Numbered from the stretch's first letter, positions 7,651-15,700 are shown. The stretch is DNA of 64,000 bases from Lysobacter sp. (GCA_013141175.1 JABFRN010000001.1:3926001-3990000); one strand, 5' to 3'. Program-made: numbers and translations. The notes: generated by a model from the sequence alone, not told the origin.

Positions 7651-8961
7651 CTAGAGGATCCCCCTGACCTGTTGCAGTGTGAAGCGCCACGGCCATAGCC
7701 GGCGCGTTCTGAAGAAATAACGCAAAGCGGACCGCTTGTACCATCGTTCCGCGAGATACGGATTGATGAAATCTGAAAAATGATATTTCTTCAGAGTCAC
7801 GTCGTCGCGATTGAACACCAGGTAGGCGAAATTCATGTAGACCGGATAGCAGATGTAGCCATGGGACATCTTGATCGCATGGCGCTTGTCGGAGCGCTCG
7901 AAAAGTATCTCGAACCCAAGTTTCAGATAAGTCGGCAAACGATGTGAAAAACCTTCGGCGACCACGAAGGAAACATCCTCGCTCAGGCAAAGATCCAGAA
8001 AACACTTGAAAATTCCGTTCAGCACGTCGGGCCGTTCCCGATAGGCATGATCCACCGCCAGACGCCCGACGTACATCACCTTTCCGATCTTCCGCAACGG
8101 GTCGAAGGTCGAGGACATTTCCGTTTCCAACGGGAAAGGCCGCCCCTCCCTGTCGAGCACGCAGCGGATGCATCCGACGATCCGGCCCTCGTGCTCGGCG
8201 ACGAACACATAGGAATCCATGCCAAGCGCCGTTTCCGTCGTGGAGACGACCTCGGCGATGTCTTCGATCGTTTTCGAGTTGCCGTCGTCGCCGGGCCGAT
8301 AGATCTGCCTCGCATAGAAATCGCAGAACGGCGGGAACTGCGGCGAGTCCGGAAGGAGGCGACGGAATTCGAATTCCTCGATACCGAAATGGTCCTGACG
8401 GCCATTGCCGCGACCGAACCAGGCGAGATTCAGGAAAATACCCAACAATCCGGCGGCGATGCACAGGACGAAGGGAACGATCACATACAGCACATCGGGT
8501 ATCAGCAGAACGCTCGCAAGCAGCGACATTGCATAAGCGGCGGTCCAGATCAGCGATGACGCCATATGGAGCGACCGCAGCCCTTTTCCATTCGAGTAGA
8601 ACGCCGTGAAAGGCTTTCCGTACAGCAGCAGTATCGACGACAGGAGCGTCAACCAGGCGAAGATGATGATGCCAGCGTAGCCCGTATAGTCCTTGGTGAC
8701 GTAGTCGAGAAGCGCCAATCCCGCGTACAACCCGAGCATGGAGATCGAGATGGGCGATCTGATGCGGAATCGAAGCTCGATCGCGACAACCGCGACATAC
8801 AGCAACGCGCACATGGCGTAGGCGTAGTAATCCTGGAACAGCGAAATCAGACCCAGACTGGCGATCATGCTCCCGAAGGACAGGAACATGAACAACACTG
8901 GGAACAGCGTTTCCTTCTCGTCCTTCTCGATATTTCCGGCGATCGCTTCGACACTGGCCAT
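7651..8961 (-). CDS. Membrane protein fused to a GNAT/N-acyl-amino-acid-synthase-like acyltransferase
   Basis: The 436-aa protein has two parts. Residues 20-182 carry six predicted membrane helices (for example 20-43, 47-62, 99-114, 133-154 and 159-182). Residues about 215-375 look like a GNAT-fold acyltransferase of the FeeM/LuxI type: SYVFVAEHEGRIVGCIRCVL, then PLRKIGKVMYVGRLAVDHAY, then SFVVAEGFSHRLPTYLKLGF. FeeM-type enzymes transfer acyl groups from ACP to amino acids, and the operon encodes a dedicated ACP and chain-building enzymes. The proposed role is to load the finished acyl chain onto an amino or hydroxyl acceptor at the membrane. The start at 8961 has GGAAG eight bases upstream; an in-frame ATG at 8997 is the alternative. 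Confidence 0.75.
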   Translation of the reverse strand: MASVEAIAGNIEKDEKETLFPVLFMFLSFGSMIASLGLISLFQDYYAYAMCALLYVAVVAIELRFRIRSPISISMLGLYAGLALLDYVTKDYTGYAGIIIFAWLTLLSSILLLYGKPFTAFYSNGKGLRSLHMASSLIWTAAYAMSLLASVLLIPDVLYVIVPFVLCIAAGLLGIFLNLAWFGRGNGRQDHFGIEEFEFRRLLPDSPQFPPFCDFYARQIYRPGDDGNSKTIEDIAEVVSTTETALGMDSYVFVAEHEGRIVGCIRCVLDREGRPFPLETEMSSTFDPLRKIGKVMYVGRLAVDHAYRERPDVLNGIFKCFLDLCLSEDVSFVVAEGFSHRLPTYLKLGFEILFERSDKRHAIKMSHGYICYPVYMNFAYLVFNRDDVTLKKYHFSDFINPYLAERWYKRSALRYFFRTRRLWPWRFTLQQVRGIL

Positions 8962-9018
8962 TCTGTATTTCTTCCAGGCAAATCCATCCAATTCCATTCC
9001 GCCGATCGGCTTCGGCGA

Positions 9019-9046
9019 CGGTCCGGTACGACATCCTTCCGGACCG
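9019..9046 (-). promoter_or_regulatory. Hairpin upstream of the membrane-GNAT gene
   Basis: CGGTCCGG and CCGGACCG form a perfect 8-bp stem with a 12-nt loop in the 231-bp gap after the chain-length-factor gene. There is no T run. It may mark an internal regulatory or processing point; function unknown. Confidence 0.3.
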
Positions 9047-9192
9047 GCCTGTCCCTTGCGAGTGCGCAAAGGAATGGCCATCGATACCGTCCGGTTGCGA
9101 AGCGCGGGCGACGCGGCGCATACCGGAAGGTGCGAGCCTCACCCGCACACTCACGATCCACGCGCAGGCGCCGCGTCCGCTCGCCGCCGACG

Positions 9193-10137
9193 TCAGTTCA
9201 GCGGACGCTCGAATCCGACGAAGTACTTGCCCCGCTCCGGCATCGAACAGACCAGCACCGCCCGGCTCCCCGCACGCTCGAAGAGTTGATGAAGCGCGTA
9301 CGGAACCAGGGTCGCGGTGAAGACTGTCGCACTTCCCGAAATGCTCAGATCCAGGACTTCGGCATCCCCCCAACCTCCGGGGAGCGCGGACTGTTCGTCG
9401 CTCATGGCGTTGAAGCAGAACGCGAGCCGCCAGTCGTCGGGGGTACACGGCGACTTGCCGAGGACCAGGCCCGAGGCGCCATCGATCCGAGGTCGGTCGT
9501 CGTTCAGCGCATCCAGCGCGTCGCACTGCACACCGCAGATTTCCTCGGATCCGATCACCAGGAAGTAGTCGGAGCGATTGTGCGCGAACGACAGGTATGC
9601 ATGCTCGATCGCCGCACACACGCCGAATGCGCCATCCTGGAATGCGATCGCCGCGGCATGCGTATCGAAGACCGCGGATGTCTGCGTCGTGATCGCGCTT
9701 GGAATCGAACTGGGCAGGAGCATGGTGTCGGTTTTCGACCAGCCCTTGTGCAAACCGACGGTCTCGAACTCCCAGGCGATGGGCGTGATCGCGGTACTCG
9801 ATGCGACCGCGACGCCGGTTCTATCCCCGTTGTAGTCGCTGCGCGCGGAAACCGTTGCGATCAGCTCCTTGCCGAGCAGCGCGGCGAAGATGGTACTTTT
9901 CGCGGCCGACCGCGCGCGCGCGACACCGCTGCTGCGCATGAGCGGCAGCGGCAAATCCGTCGGGACGCAGGCGGCATCTCCATCCTTCACTCGATAGCCG
10001 CCAGCGCCGTCGAATTCGACCGGATTCACCATCGACGAATAGAGCGCTTTGGTCGCGGCAACCACGGCATGATCCGGCTTGTTGGTCCAGCCGATGGAAT
10101 TGACGTATGGCCCGTTCTCGAACATGACGATGCTCAT
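9193..10137 (-). CDS. Ketosynthase-like chain-length factor (no catalytic cysteine)
   Basis: The 314-aa product resembles the thiolase-fold ketosynthase-like subunit found beside ketosynthases in aryl-polyene and type II polyketide clusters (Ketoacyl-synt_2 type). When the segment AIAFQDGAFGVCAAIEHAYL SFAHNRSDYF is aligned on the downstream SD pair with the active-site region of the neighbouring ketosynthase, the catalytic Cys position holds Ala170. The HGTGT and KGSLGH motifs are also missing. It is therefore expected to be non-catalytic and to form a heterodimer with the upstream ketosynthase, setting chain length. Its ATG overlaps the ketosynthase stop (ATGA), supporting 1:1 coupling. A weak independent thiolase-fold role cannot be excluded. 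Confidence 0.8.
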   Translation of the reverse strand: MSIVMFENGPYVNSIGWTNKPDHAVVAATKALYSSMVNPVEFDGAGGYRVKDGDAACVPTDLPLPLMRSSGVARARSAAKSTIFAALLGKELIATVSARSDYNGDRTGVAVASSTAITPIAWEFETVGLHKGWSKTDTMLLPSSIPSAITTQTSAVFDTHAAAIAFQDGAFGVCAAIEHAYLSFAHNRSDYFLVIGSEEICGVQCDALDALNDDRPRIDGASGLVLGKSPCTPDDWRLAFCFNAMSDEQSALPGGWGDAEVLDLSISGSATVFTATLVPYALHQLFERAGSRAVLVCSMPERGKYFVGFERPLN

Positions 10138-11345
10138 TGCACTGTCTCCGGAGGCAGAATGACCGCGGCGGCATTGATACCGCCGAAGCCGAGCGCGGTG
10201 ACGAGCATGGGGCCCGGTTCGACGGCATGAGGCTTGCCCAAGGCCAACGTCATGTTCTCGTACTCGGGATTCGTGGTGCCGACGACATGCGGAAATATCC
10301 CCCGCCTGTTGGCTTCGCAAGCGGCAAGGACATTGAAACCTCCGGATGCACCCATGGTGTGTCCCAGGGATCCCTTCGTGGAAGTGCAAAGCGGAGACTT
10401 GTCGCCGAAGACGATCTTGGCGACGGCGGCTTCGGTCTTGTCGTTCTGGCGCGTGCCGGTGCCATGCCAGAAAATGCCTTTGACATCGTCGGGTTGCAGG
10501 CCCGCCTGCTGCATCGCCGTGTGCACGACGCTGGCGACGCCAACCGGATTCGGTTCGACCATATGCGCGGCATCGCAGAATACGGACGTACCCGAAACCA
10601 GACCGAAGACGTCATGGGCGGCGATCAAACCATCGCGCGTCAGAAGCATCGCAACGGCGCCTTCGCCTACGGTCGTACCGTCCCGATCGAGGTCGTATGG
10701 GCGGCAGCCGTTCTTGGACATCGCGCCGATATTGTTGAAACCCACGGACGCAACCCGCGACAGCGTGTCGATCGCGACCAGGAGCACGGCATCGCTCAGG
10801 CCTGCATTGATGCGATCGGCCGCATAGGACAGCGCCACGAGACAGGACGCGCATGCCGCGGACGTCGTCGTTCCCGGCAAGGAACGACCAAGTCCCGCGT
10901 TGACTTCCTTGATCAGGTTGTCGACCACCACGCCTTCCCAGGTCGACATGGAGATCGTGTCGTCTGGAATGTTCGCCTGGCGGAAATCGACGATTTCGGA
11001 AAGCGGGCCAGGGTCGCCGTGGGATGTCGCCACCATCAGCGACAATCTGATCTGCGGGTTGACCTCGAGCAGATCGTCTACAGCGTGCCGCATCCGGGTA
11101 CCCACGATTTTCGCGAGCACGCCGGTGCGCCGATTGAAGGGCGGCTGCCCGTCGACGCCGGGGAAATCGAGAATCGCGGACAACGGTGGGCTGTCAGGCC
11201 AGTTGGGAATCAGATCCGCGCCGTTCGAGAAGACTCTTCGCCCCTCCAGCAACGCGTCCCAGCATTCGTCCCAGCTGCTGCCGATATTCGCGATCGCGCA
11301 GCAATGTTTCGAGATTGAAATCGGTTTCTTGTATGGCTCTATCAT
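10134..11345 (-). CDS. Beta-ketoacyl-ACP synthase (KAS II type)
   Basis: The 403-aa condensing enzyme keeps the full catalytic set: Cys165 in TSAACASCLVALSYA, His294 in HGTGTRQNDKTE, Lys324 and His329 in KGSLGHTMGASG. The C-terminal GFGGINAA motif is also present. It should elongate acyl-ACP by decarboxylative condensation with malonyl-ACP. The N-terminus is less conserved than in housekeeping FabF. ATG 11345 is used; a TTG at 11372 that overlaps the dehydratase stop (TTGA) is an alternative and would add nine residues. Pairing with a cysteine-less partner directly downstream suggests a KS-alpha/CLF dimer rather than a FabF homodimer. Confidence 0.93.
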   Translation of the reverse strand: MIEPYKKPISISKHCCAIANIGSSWDECWDALLEGRRVFSNGADLIPNWPDSPPLSAILDFPGVDGQPPFNRRTGVLAKIVGTRMRHAVDDLLEVNPQIRLSLMVATSHGDPGPLSEIVDFRQANIPDDTISMSTWEGVVVDNLIKEVNAGLGRSLPGTTTSAACASCLVALSYAADRINAGLSDAVLLVAIDTLSRVASVGFNNIGAMSKNGCRPYDLDRDGTTVGEGAVAMLLTRDGLIAAHDVFGLVSGTSVFCDAAHMVEPNPVGVASVVHTAMQQAGLQPDDVKGIFWHGTGTRQNDKTEAAVAKIVFGDKSPLCTSTKGSLGHTMGASGGFNVLAACEANRRGIFPHVVGTTNPEYENMTLALGKPHAVEPGPMLVTALGFGGINAAAVILPPETVQ

Positions 11346-11368
11346 GGCGCGGCCCGAGTTGGAAGGAA

Positions 11369-11854
11369 TCAAAGTGCGTTCGAAGCGACGGGCGTATTGA
11401 TCAGCGCGCCGATGCCCGAGACCCGGCAGATCAGTCGATCACCAGCGTGCACAACACCCTCGTAGATGGTTTTCCCCGCGATGACATCGCTGATGGTGAC
11501 CTCGGCAGTGATCGTTTCGCCGATGAACGCCGGAGACAGGAACTCTCCCTTGCAGCGAGCCAGGACGCCGACGCCTTCATTGCCTTTTTTTCCGCCGCTG
11601 GACAGCACTCCAAGCAGCATGGTGGCCTGCCCTACGAATTCGATGTAGAGGACCCCAGGCATGATCGAAGGACCGTCGGCGAGGTGCGCCGCCATCATCG
11701 GATCGGCGCCGGATATCGATTTCTGCACGACGATGGTCTTGTTGTCCCAGCGGACGACTCTATCCAGCAGCAGCCACGGCGAACGATACGGGACGAGGCG
11801 TACGATCTGGTGATAGTCGAGCATTTGCGGAAATGCGACGTCTGCGTCCGTCAT
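11369..11854 (-). CDS. FabZ-like 3-hydroxyacyl-ACP dehydratase (hotdog fold)
   Basis: The 161-aa hotdog protein has the LVPYRSPWLLLDRVV opening typical of FabZ. Its active-site block reads AAHLADGPSIMPGVLYIEFV, with His57 and Glu72 fitting the FabZ catalytic pair. It should dehydrate 3-hydroxyacyl-ACP to the trans-2-enoyl-ACP during chain building. No enoyl reductase is encoded in the operon, so double bonds could be kept in the product. The ATG overlaps the ACP stop (ATGA). Confidence 0.88.
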   Translation of the reverse strand: MTDADVAFPQMLDYHQIVRLVPYRSPWLLLDRVVRWDNKTIVVQKSISGADPMMAAHLADGPSIMPGVLYIEFVGQATMLLGVLSSGGKKGNEGVGVLARCKGEFLSPAFIGETITAEVTISDVIAGKTIYEGVVHAGDRLICRVSGIGALINTPVASNAL

Positions 11855-12117
11855 GCGGTGACATTCCTTTCTTCATTGGCTTCAGCCAGCTCCAATACGA
11901 TCGCCTTGAGTTGCGCGCCGGTTCTCACTTCGGGCATGCGCTCGTCGGGGATACGCACGTCGTAGCGCTTCTGCACTTCCACGACGAGAGCCACGGCGCC
12001 GAGAGAATCCATCGCGTAGTCTTCGTAGAAGTTGGCATCCATGGAAAACTCATCAAGCTCGCGATCCAGCGCGATTTCGACGATTTCTTTGATTTCACCA
12101 GTATTGATATCAGCCAC
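11851..12117 (-). CDS. Acyl carrier protein
   Basis: The 88-aa acidic protein carries the phosphopantetheine site YAMDSLGAVAL with Ser38. GTG at 12117 is the start because AAAGGAGG lies 7 nt before it and it gives VADINTGEIKEIVEIALDRE, a normal ACP helix 1. Strong translation is expected. The C-terminal part (KRYDVRIPDERMPEVRTGAQ) is also ACP-like. It is presumably the dedicated carrier for the chain built by the surrounding enzymes. A holo-ACP synthase is not in the window. Confidence 0.95.
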   Translation of the reverse strand: MADINTGEIKEIVEIALDRELDEFSMDANFYEDYAMDSLGAVALVVEVQKRYDVRIPDERMPEVRTGAQLKAIVLELAEANEERNVTA

Positions 12118-12137
12118 GATTGTCCTCCTTTCCTTTT

Positions 12138-12866
12138 TTAAAGTGCGGTCATGCCGCCGTCGATTTGTATCGTCTGTCCAGTGATGTACCGCCCTTCTTC
12201 GCCCAGCAGAAAGCCGACCAGTCCTGCCACGTCGGAGGGCTTTCCGAATGAACGAAGAGGGGTATTCTTCAGCAACCGTTGAATTGCTGGCGTCGGCGTT
12301 TCCTTGATCATTCGGCTCTCGATGACGCCGGGGGAAACAACATTGCAGGTCACGCCGAATCTCCCCAGTTCCACGGCGATGACCCTGCACATCCCCTCCA
12401 TTCCGGCCTTTGCAGCCGCATAGCTGAGCTGGCCGGGATTACCCTTCGTCGCGGATACCGAGCCGATCATGACGATGCGGCCATCACCCACGACCATCAA
12501 GGACTTGGAAAGCGCCCTCACGAAATTGAAAGCACCCGTGAGATTCGTCTGGATCACCGCATTCCATGCTTCATCGGAGATCAGCGAAATGGATCCGTCC
12601 TTCACGATACCCGCGCAGTAGACGAGGTCGGGTGCGCCTTGGAAATCGCGTTCGACCGCCTGCACCAAACGCGCGACATCCGCGCTGTCGCATACATCGA
12701 CACCGTACCAGCGGACATTCTCGTCGTCCTGAGGCACATGCTCGGATGGACGGGACCTGGGGGAATGCGTCAGCGCTACGCGACGCCCGCTTTTCAACAG
12801 ATGGGCGGCGATTTCCTCCCCGATATTTCCGCTTGCTCCAACCACCAGGCAAGGACGCTTCGACAT
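12138..12866 (-). CDS. FabG-like 3-oxoacyl-ACP reductase (SDR), first gene of the operon
   Basis: The 242-aa short-chain dehydrogenase has the NADP motif VVGASGNIGEE (residues 8-18) and CAGIVKDG near 84. The catalytic Ser136 lies in MIGSVSATKG, with Tyr149 and Lys153 in SYAAAK. The PG and VIESRM blocks follow. It should reduce 3-ketoacyl-ACP to the 3-hydroxy form. The ATG at 12866 has GGGAG about 5 nt upstream. It is the first gene of the 13-gene operon. A palindrome lies 35-56 nt upstream of the start, and a decayed copy of its first 18 codons sits some 370 bp upstream, which points to a past duplication. Confidence 0.93.
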   Translation of the reverse strand: MSKRPCLVVGASGNIGEEIAAHLLKSGRRVALTHSPRSRPSEHVPQDDENVRWYGVDVCDSADVARLVQAVERDFQGAPDLVYCAGIVKDGSISLISDEAWNAVIQTNLTGAFNFVRALSKSLMVVGDGRIVMIGSVSATKGNPGQLSYAAAKAGMEGMCRVIAVELGRFGVTCNVVSPGVIESRMIKETPTPAIQRLLKNTPLRSFGKPSDVAGLVGFLLGEEGRYITGQTIQIDGGMTAL

Positions 12867-12900
12867 TGACTTCTCCCTGTTTTTTACGTGTTTCCAACAT

Positions 12901-12938
12901 GCATCGCCCGATCGGGAGATGCTGACCGAAACTTCGGT
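12901..12938. promoter_or_regulatory. Candidate operator: two adjacent palindromes upstream of the operon
   Basis: A 22-bp near-perfect palindrome at 12901-12922 has arms GCATC-CCCG and CGGG-GATGC, with one mismatched pair. A second palindrome, ACCGAA-AC-TTCGGT, follows at 12925-12938. Together they lie 35-72 nt before the ATG of the first gene, where a dimeric regulator would be expected to bind. No regulator gene is adjacent, so the binding protein is unknown. Confidence 0.45.
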
Positions 12939-13236
12939 TCGACGCCTATCCTGCTTTTTTGCGCAAGCGATGCCGTCCATGCATCGGGAGCGGCAACATC
13001 CCCATCTCGAACAATGCTTGATCTGCTTTCAACCGGCAGCCCAACCACTTCGACGTGTGCGCCCCCGCACCGTCCGCTCGACTACAATTCATCAGTTGTG
13101 TGACATCTGCGCTACCGGGCGCGCGGACGGCATGCCTGGGACTTCTATTGTCCCGGGCAAACATGATCGGATGGATGGAGTCGGGAAAATTACAAAGCCA
13201 TGACACATCGTCCATTTCGAATGGACGAGTTGCTGT

Positions 13237-13293
13237 TCATTCCCGGGTATGTCCGCTTGCTCCAGCAATCATGCAAGGACGATCAGATTTGAG
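13237..13293 (-). pseudogene. Relic of a second fabG-like 5' end
   Basis: Read on the minus strand, the segment gives LKSDRPCMIAGASGHTRE then a stop. The intact gene opens MSKRPCLVVGASGNIGEE. The nucleotide match over the shared part is high, with identical blocks CGTCCTTGC and GGAGCAAGCGGA. Upstream, GAGAAG matches the Shine-Dalgarno region of the intact gene, but the ATG has been lost. This is a decayed partial duplicate of the reductase gene and its ribosome-binding site. Confidence 0.65.
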
Positions 13294-13724
13294 GCTTCTC
13301 CTTTTCCTGTTCATTCCGTTCCGGCTCCGTCCGCGGTGGAACTTGAGCCATCAATGCTTCGGCGCCGCAAAAGAGCCAAGCGCCCGTCTTCAGCCTACTG
13401 CCGTGCAGCACTGCCGAAGAGGCGACAATCACCGATATTCAATAACAGCTGCGGAGGTATCGCACGATCGCACTCGACGCGACGATTACCGGTTTCCACG
13501 ACGATTTCCATATTCATTCCATCGCACATGCAGACTTCATCCAATTCGGGCATTCCAGCCCCCTTATATCGCTGCGCATAGATATCGAACGCATTGCCAG
13601 GCGAATGGTTGACCGTCGATAACCTGGATCCCCATTTCGCGGCCAAGAATCTCGCTGGACATCCAATCGGTGATTGCCAGCGGGCATATCACGATCACAG
13701 CCGAGTTCAGATACCTTAATACAG

Positions 13725-13753
13725 ACTATAAGGGTGAAAATCCATGATTGCAA
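13725..13753 (-). promoter_or_regulatory. Putative sigma70 promoter reading toward the operon
   Basis: On the minus strand TTGCAA (13753-13748) and TATAGT (13730-13725) are separated by exactly 17 bp. Transcription would start near 13718 and reach the fabG-like gene about 850 nt later, through the fabG relic. It may drive the operon through a long leader or be the orphaned promoter of the decayed copy. Confidence 0.45.
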
Positions 13754-13930
13754 ATAATATGGCCTGGTATTCGTCGAGCGACGATTCGGCAGCACCAATG
13801 ATCTGCGTTCGCGAACAGCGGAGGGTTTCAAAGGAATCATTCGCCGAATGCCTGATTCCGAGGCGAATTGCGGCTTGCGCACCATGGATCAAGGCAATTA
13901 TTGCTGCTGATGCTGATTTCGATTCTGATT

Positions 13931-13972
13931 CTGCCGATCAGCTTCTGCCGATCAGCTTCTGCCGGTCTGCTG
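13931..13972. repeat. 14-bp tandem repeat, three copies
   Basis: CTGCCGATCAGCTT occurs twice head-to-tail and is followed by a third, diverged copy CTGCCGGTCTGCTG. It lies in non-coding DNA between dnaB and the acyl-chain operon. No function is evident. Confidence 0.7.
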
Positions 13973-14134
13973 CCGGGACGGCATTAGCCCCGGAAGACGG
14001 TCCAGATCGATTTTCATCTGGAAATCACGCACGGAATCATCGATGGGACGAAAGGCCAATTGTCATTCCACGATAATCCCGAAGTGCCGCCTATTTCAAT
14101 GCGGCATTTCCGGTGGCCGGTCCAACGCGGTGCC

Positions 14135-15550
14135 TTACTCGAAACTCCCCACGGAATCGAACGCGAGATTATCGAACCGCGTGTACTCGCCGAAGAACTT
14201 GAGCTTGAAGGAACCGGTCGGGCCGTTACGCTGTTTGCCGATGATGATCTCGGCCAGGCCCTTGTCCGGTGAATTTTCCTTGTTGTAGTAATCGTCGCGG
14301 TAGATGAAGACGATCATGTCGGCGTCCTGCTCGATAGCGCCGGATTCGCGAAGGTCGGCCATCACCGGACGTTTGTCGGCGCGCGTTTCCAGCGAACGAT
14401 TGAGCTGCGAGAGCGCGATGACGGGAACATTGAGTTCCTTCGCCAATCCTTTCAGCGAGCGCGAGATTTCCGAGATCTCCGTCGCACGGTTTTCGCTGTT
14501 GCCGGGTACCGCCATCAACTGCAGATAATCGATGACGATCAGGCCCAGGCCGTGTTCGCGTTTCAGACGTCGCGCCTTCGCGCGCAGGCCTTCGGGCGAA
14601 AGACCCGGGGTGTCGTCGATGAATATCTTGGTTTCCTTGATCATGCGGATCGCGCTGCTGACCCGGCTCCAGTCTTCGTCTTCGAGCTGGCCGGTCCGCA
14701 AACGGGTGGCGTTGACGCGGCCGTTGGCCGAGATCAGGCGCAGCGCCAGCTGCGAAGCCGACATTTCCATCGAAAATACCGCGACCGGTTTTTTGGTCTT
14801 GATCGCGGCGTGCTCGGCGATGTTCAGCGCGAGCGTGGTCTTGCCCATCGCCGGACGCGCGGCGAGGATCACCAGATCGGTCGGCTGCAGGCCGGCGGTC
14901 ATTTCATCGAACTCGGTATAGCCGGTCGGCAGGCCGGTGACGCTGCCGCCATTCTGGTAGCGGGTCTGCAGCACGTCGAAGGCTTCGGCCATCGCCTTGT
15001 TGATCGCGACGAAATCCGTGCGCCCCTGCGAACGGGCTTCGGAGATCGCGAACACGTCCTTTTCGGCCTTGGACAGGATCTCGTCGCTGTCACGGCCGTC
15101 CGGCTGGAAGGCGTCGTTGACGATGCCGGTGCCGGCATCGATCAGCTGGCGCAGGATCGCTTTGTCGCGGACGATTTCGGCGTAGGCGGTGATGTTGGCG
15201 GCCGAAGGCGTGGTGCTGGCCAATTCGACCAGATACGCGCCGCCAGCAACCTGCTCGGACAATCCCTGCGACTCGAACCATTCGCCCAAGGTGACCGCGT
15301 CGTAGGGCCGGCTCTTTTCCGCCAGTTCGCGGATCGCGCGATAGATCAGCTGGTGATCGCGGCGGTAGAAGTCCTCTTCATTGAGGCGATCGGCGATGCG
15401 ATCGAAGGCGTCCGGTGCCAACATCAGGCCGCCGATGACTGCCTGCTCGGCGTCGATCGACTGCGGCGGGATACGCAACTGCTCCACGCGGCTGTCGCCG
15501 AAGGTGTCGCGGCGGCGGTTGTCGCCGTAGGCATTGGGGCGGAAAGCCAT
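14135..15550 (-). CDS. dnaB: Replicative DNA helicase DnaB
   Basis: The protein is about 471 aa. DnaB unwinds DNA at the replication fork and recruits primase. The N-terminal domain shows IPPQSIDAEQAVIGGLMLAP, and the RecA-like domain has Walker A ARPAMGKTTLALN, Walker B LGLIVIDYLQLM, and the LSQLNRSLETRADKRPVMAD LRESGAIEQDAD block. ATG 15550 gives MAFRPNAYGDNRRR, the kind of basic, Arg-rich leader seen in related DnaB proteins. Alternative in-frame ATG 15601 would add 17 residues. The gene follows rplI on the same strand, past a terminator. Confidence 0.97.
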   Translation of the reverse strand: MAFRPNAYGDNRRRDTFGDSRVEQLRIPPQSIDAEQAVIGGLMLAPDAFDRIADRLNEEDFYRRDHQLIYRAIRELAEKSRPYDAVTLGEWFESQGLSEQVAGGAYLVELASTTPSAANITAYAEIVRDKAILRQLIDAGTGIVNDAFQPDGRDSDEILSKAEKDVFAISEARSQGRTDFVAINKAMAEAFDVLQTRYQNGGSVTGLPTGYTEFDEMTAGLQPTDLVILAARPAMGKTTLALNIAEHAAIKTKKPVAVFSMEMSASQLALRLISANGRVNATRLRTGQLEDEDWSRVSSAIRMIKETKIFIDDTPGLSPEGLRAKARRLKREHGLGLIVIDYLQLMAVPGNSENRATEISEISRSLKGLAKELNVPVIALSQLNRSLETRADKRPVMADLRESGAIEQDADMIVFIYRDDYYNKENSPDKGLAEIIIGKQRNGPTGSFKLKFFGEYTRFDNLAFDSVGSFE

Positions 15551-15700
15551 GGGAATGTCGTGCTCCGGGGTGCTGCGTCGGCAAGAAGTGCTATCGGCCA
15601 TCGTATGCGCCCGCCCTGTGGGTTCGCGATGCAACAACCTGTGGATAAGTCCGATTTCTTACCCGGCTCCCGTCTCACGGGCCGCGACGGGACGATGCCG

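Larger units (their letters stand above)
12867..14134. other. Gene-poor leader between fabG-like gene and dnaB
   Basis: This 1.27-kb stretch holds no gene I can support. Open frames of up to 123 codons occur, but none has a recognisable product or a convincing ribosome-binding site. It contains two palindromes near the fabG-like start, a relic of a second fabG 5' end, a plausible minus-strand promoter, and a short tandem repeat, listed separately. It also contains stem-loops at 13134-13158 and 13209-13227. Base composition is lower in GC than dnaB. The region looks like island DNA with decayed genes. Confidence 0.6.

Noticed and set aside
7640-9619. 659-codon open frame over the membrane-GNAT gene
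   Set aside because: It overlaps the membrane-GNAT gene and part of the chain-length factor in another frame and shows no membrane segments or domains.
13395-13646. 83-codon open frame on the minus strand in the gap
   Set aside because: Starts with TTG, lacks a ribosome-binding site and has no recognisable family; probably decayed DNA.
12867-14134. Second copy of the ssrA 3' end (right attachment site)
   Set aside because: I looked for the terminal tmRNA sequence in the gap before dnaB and did not find it by eye; a computed search over a wider region would be needed.
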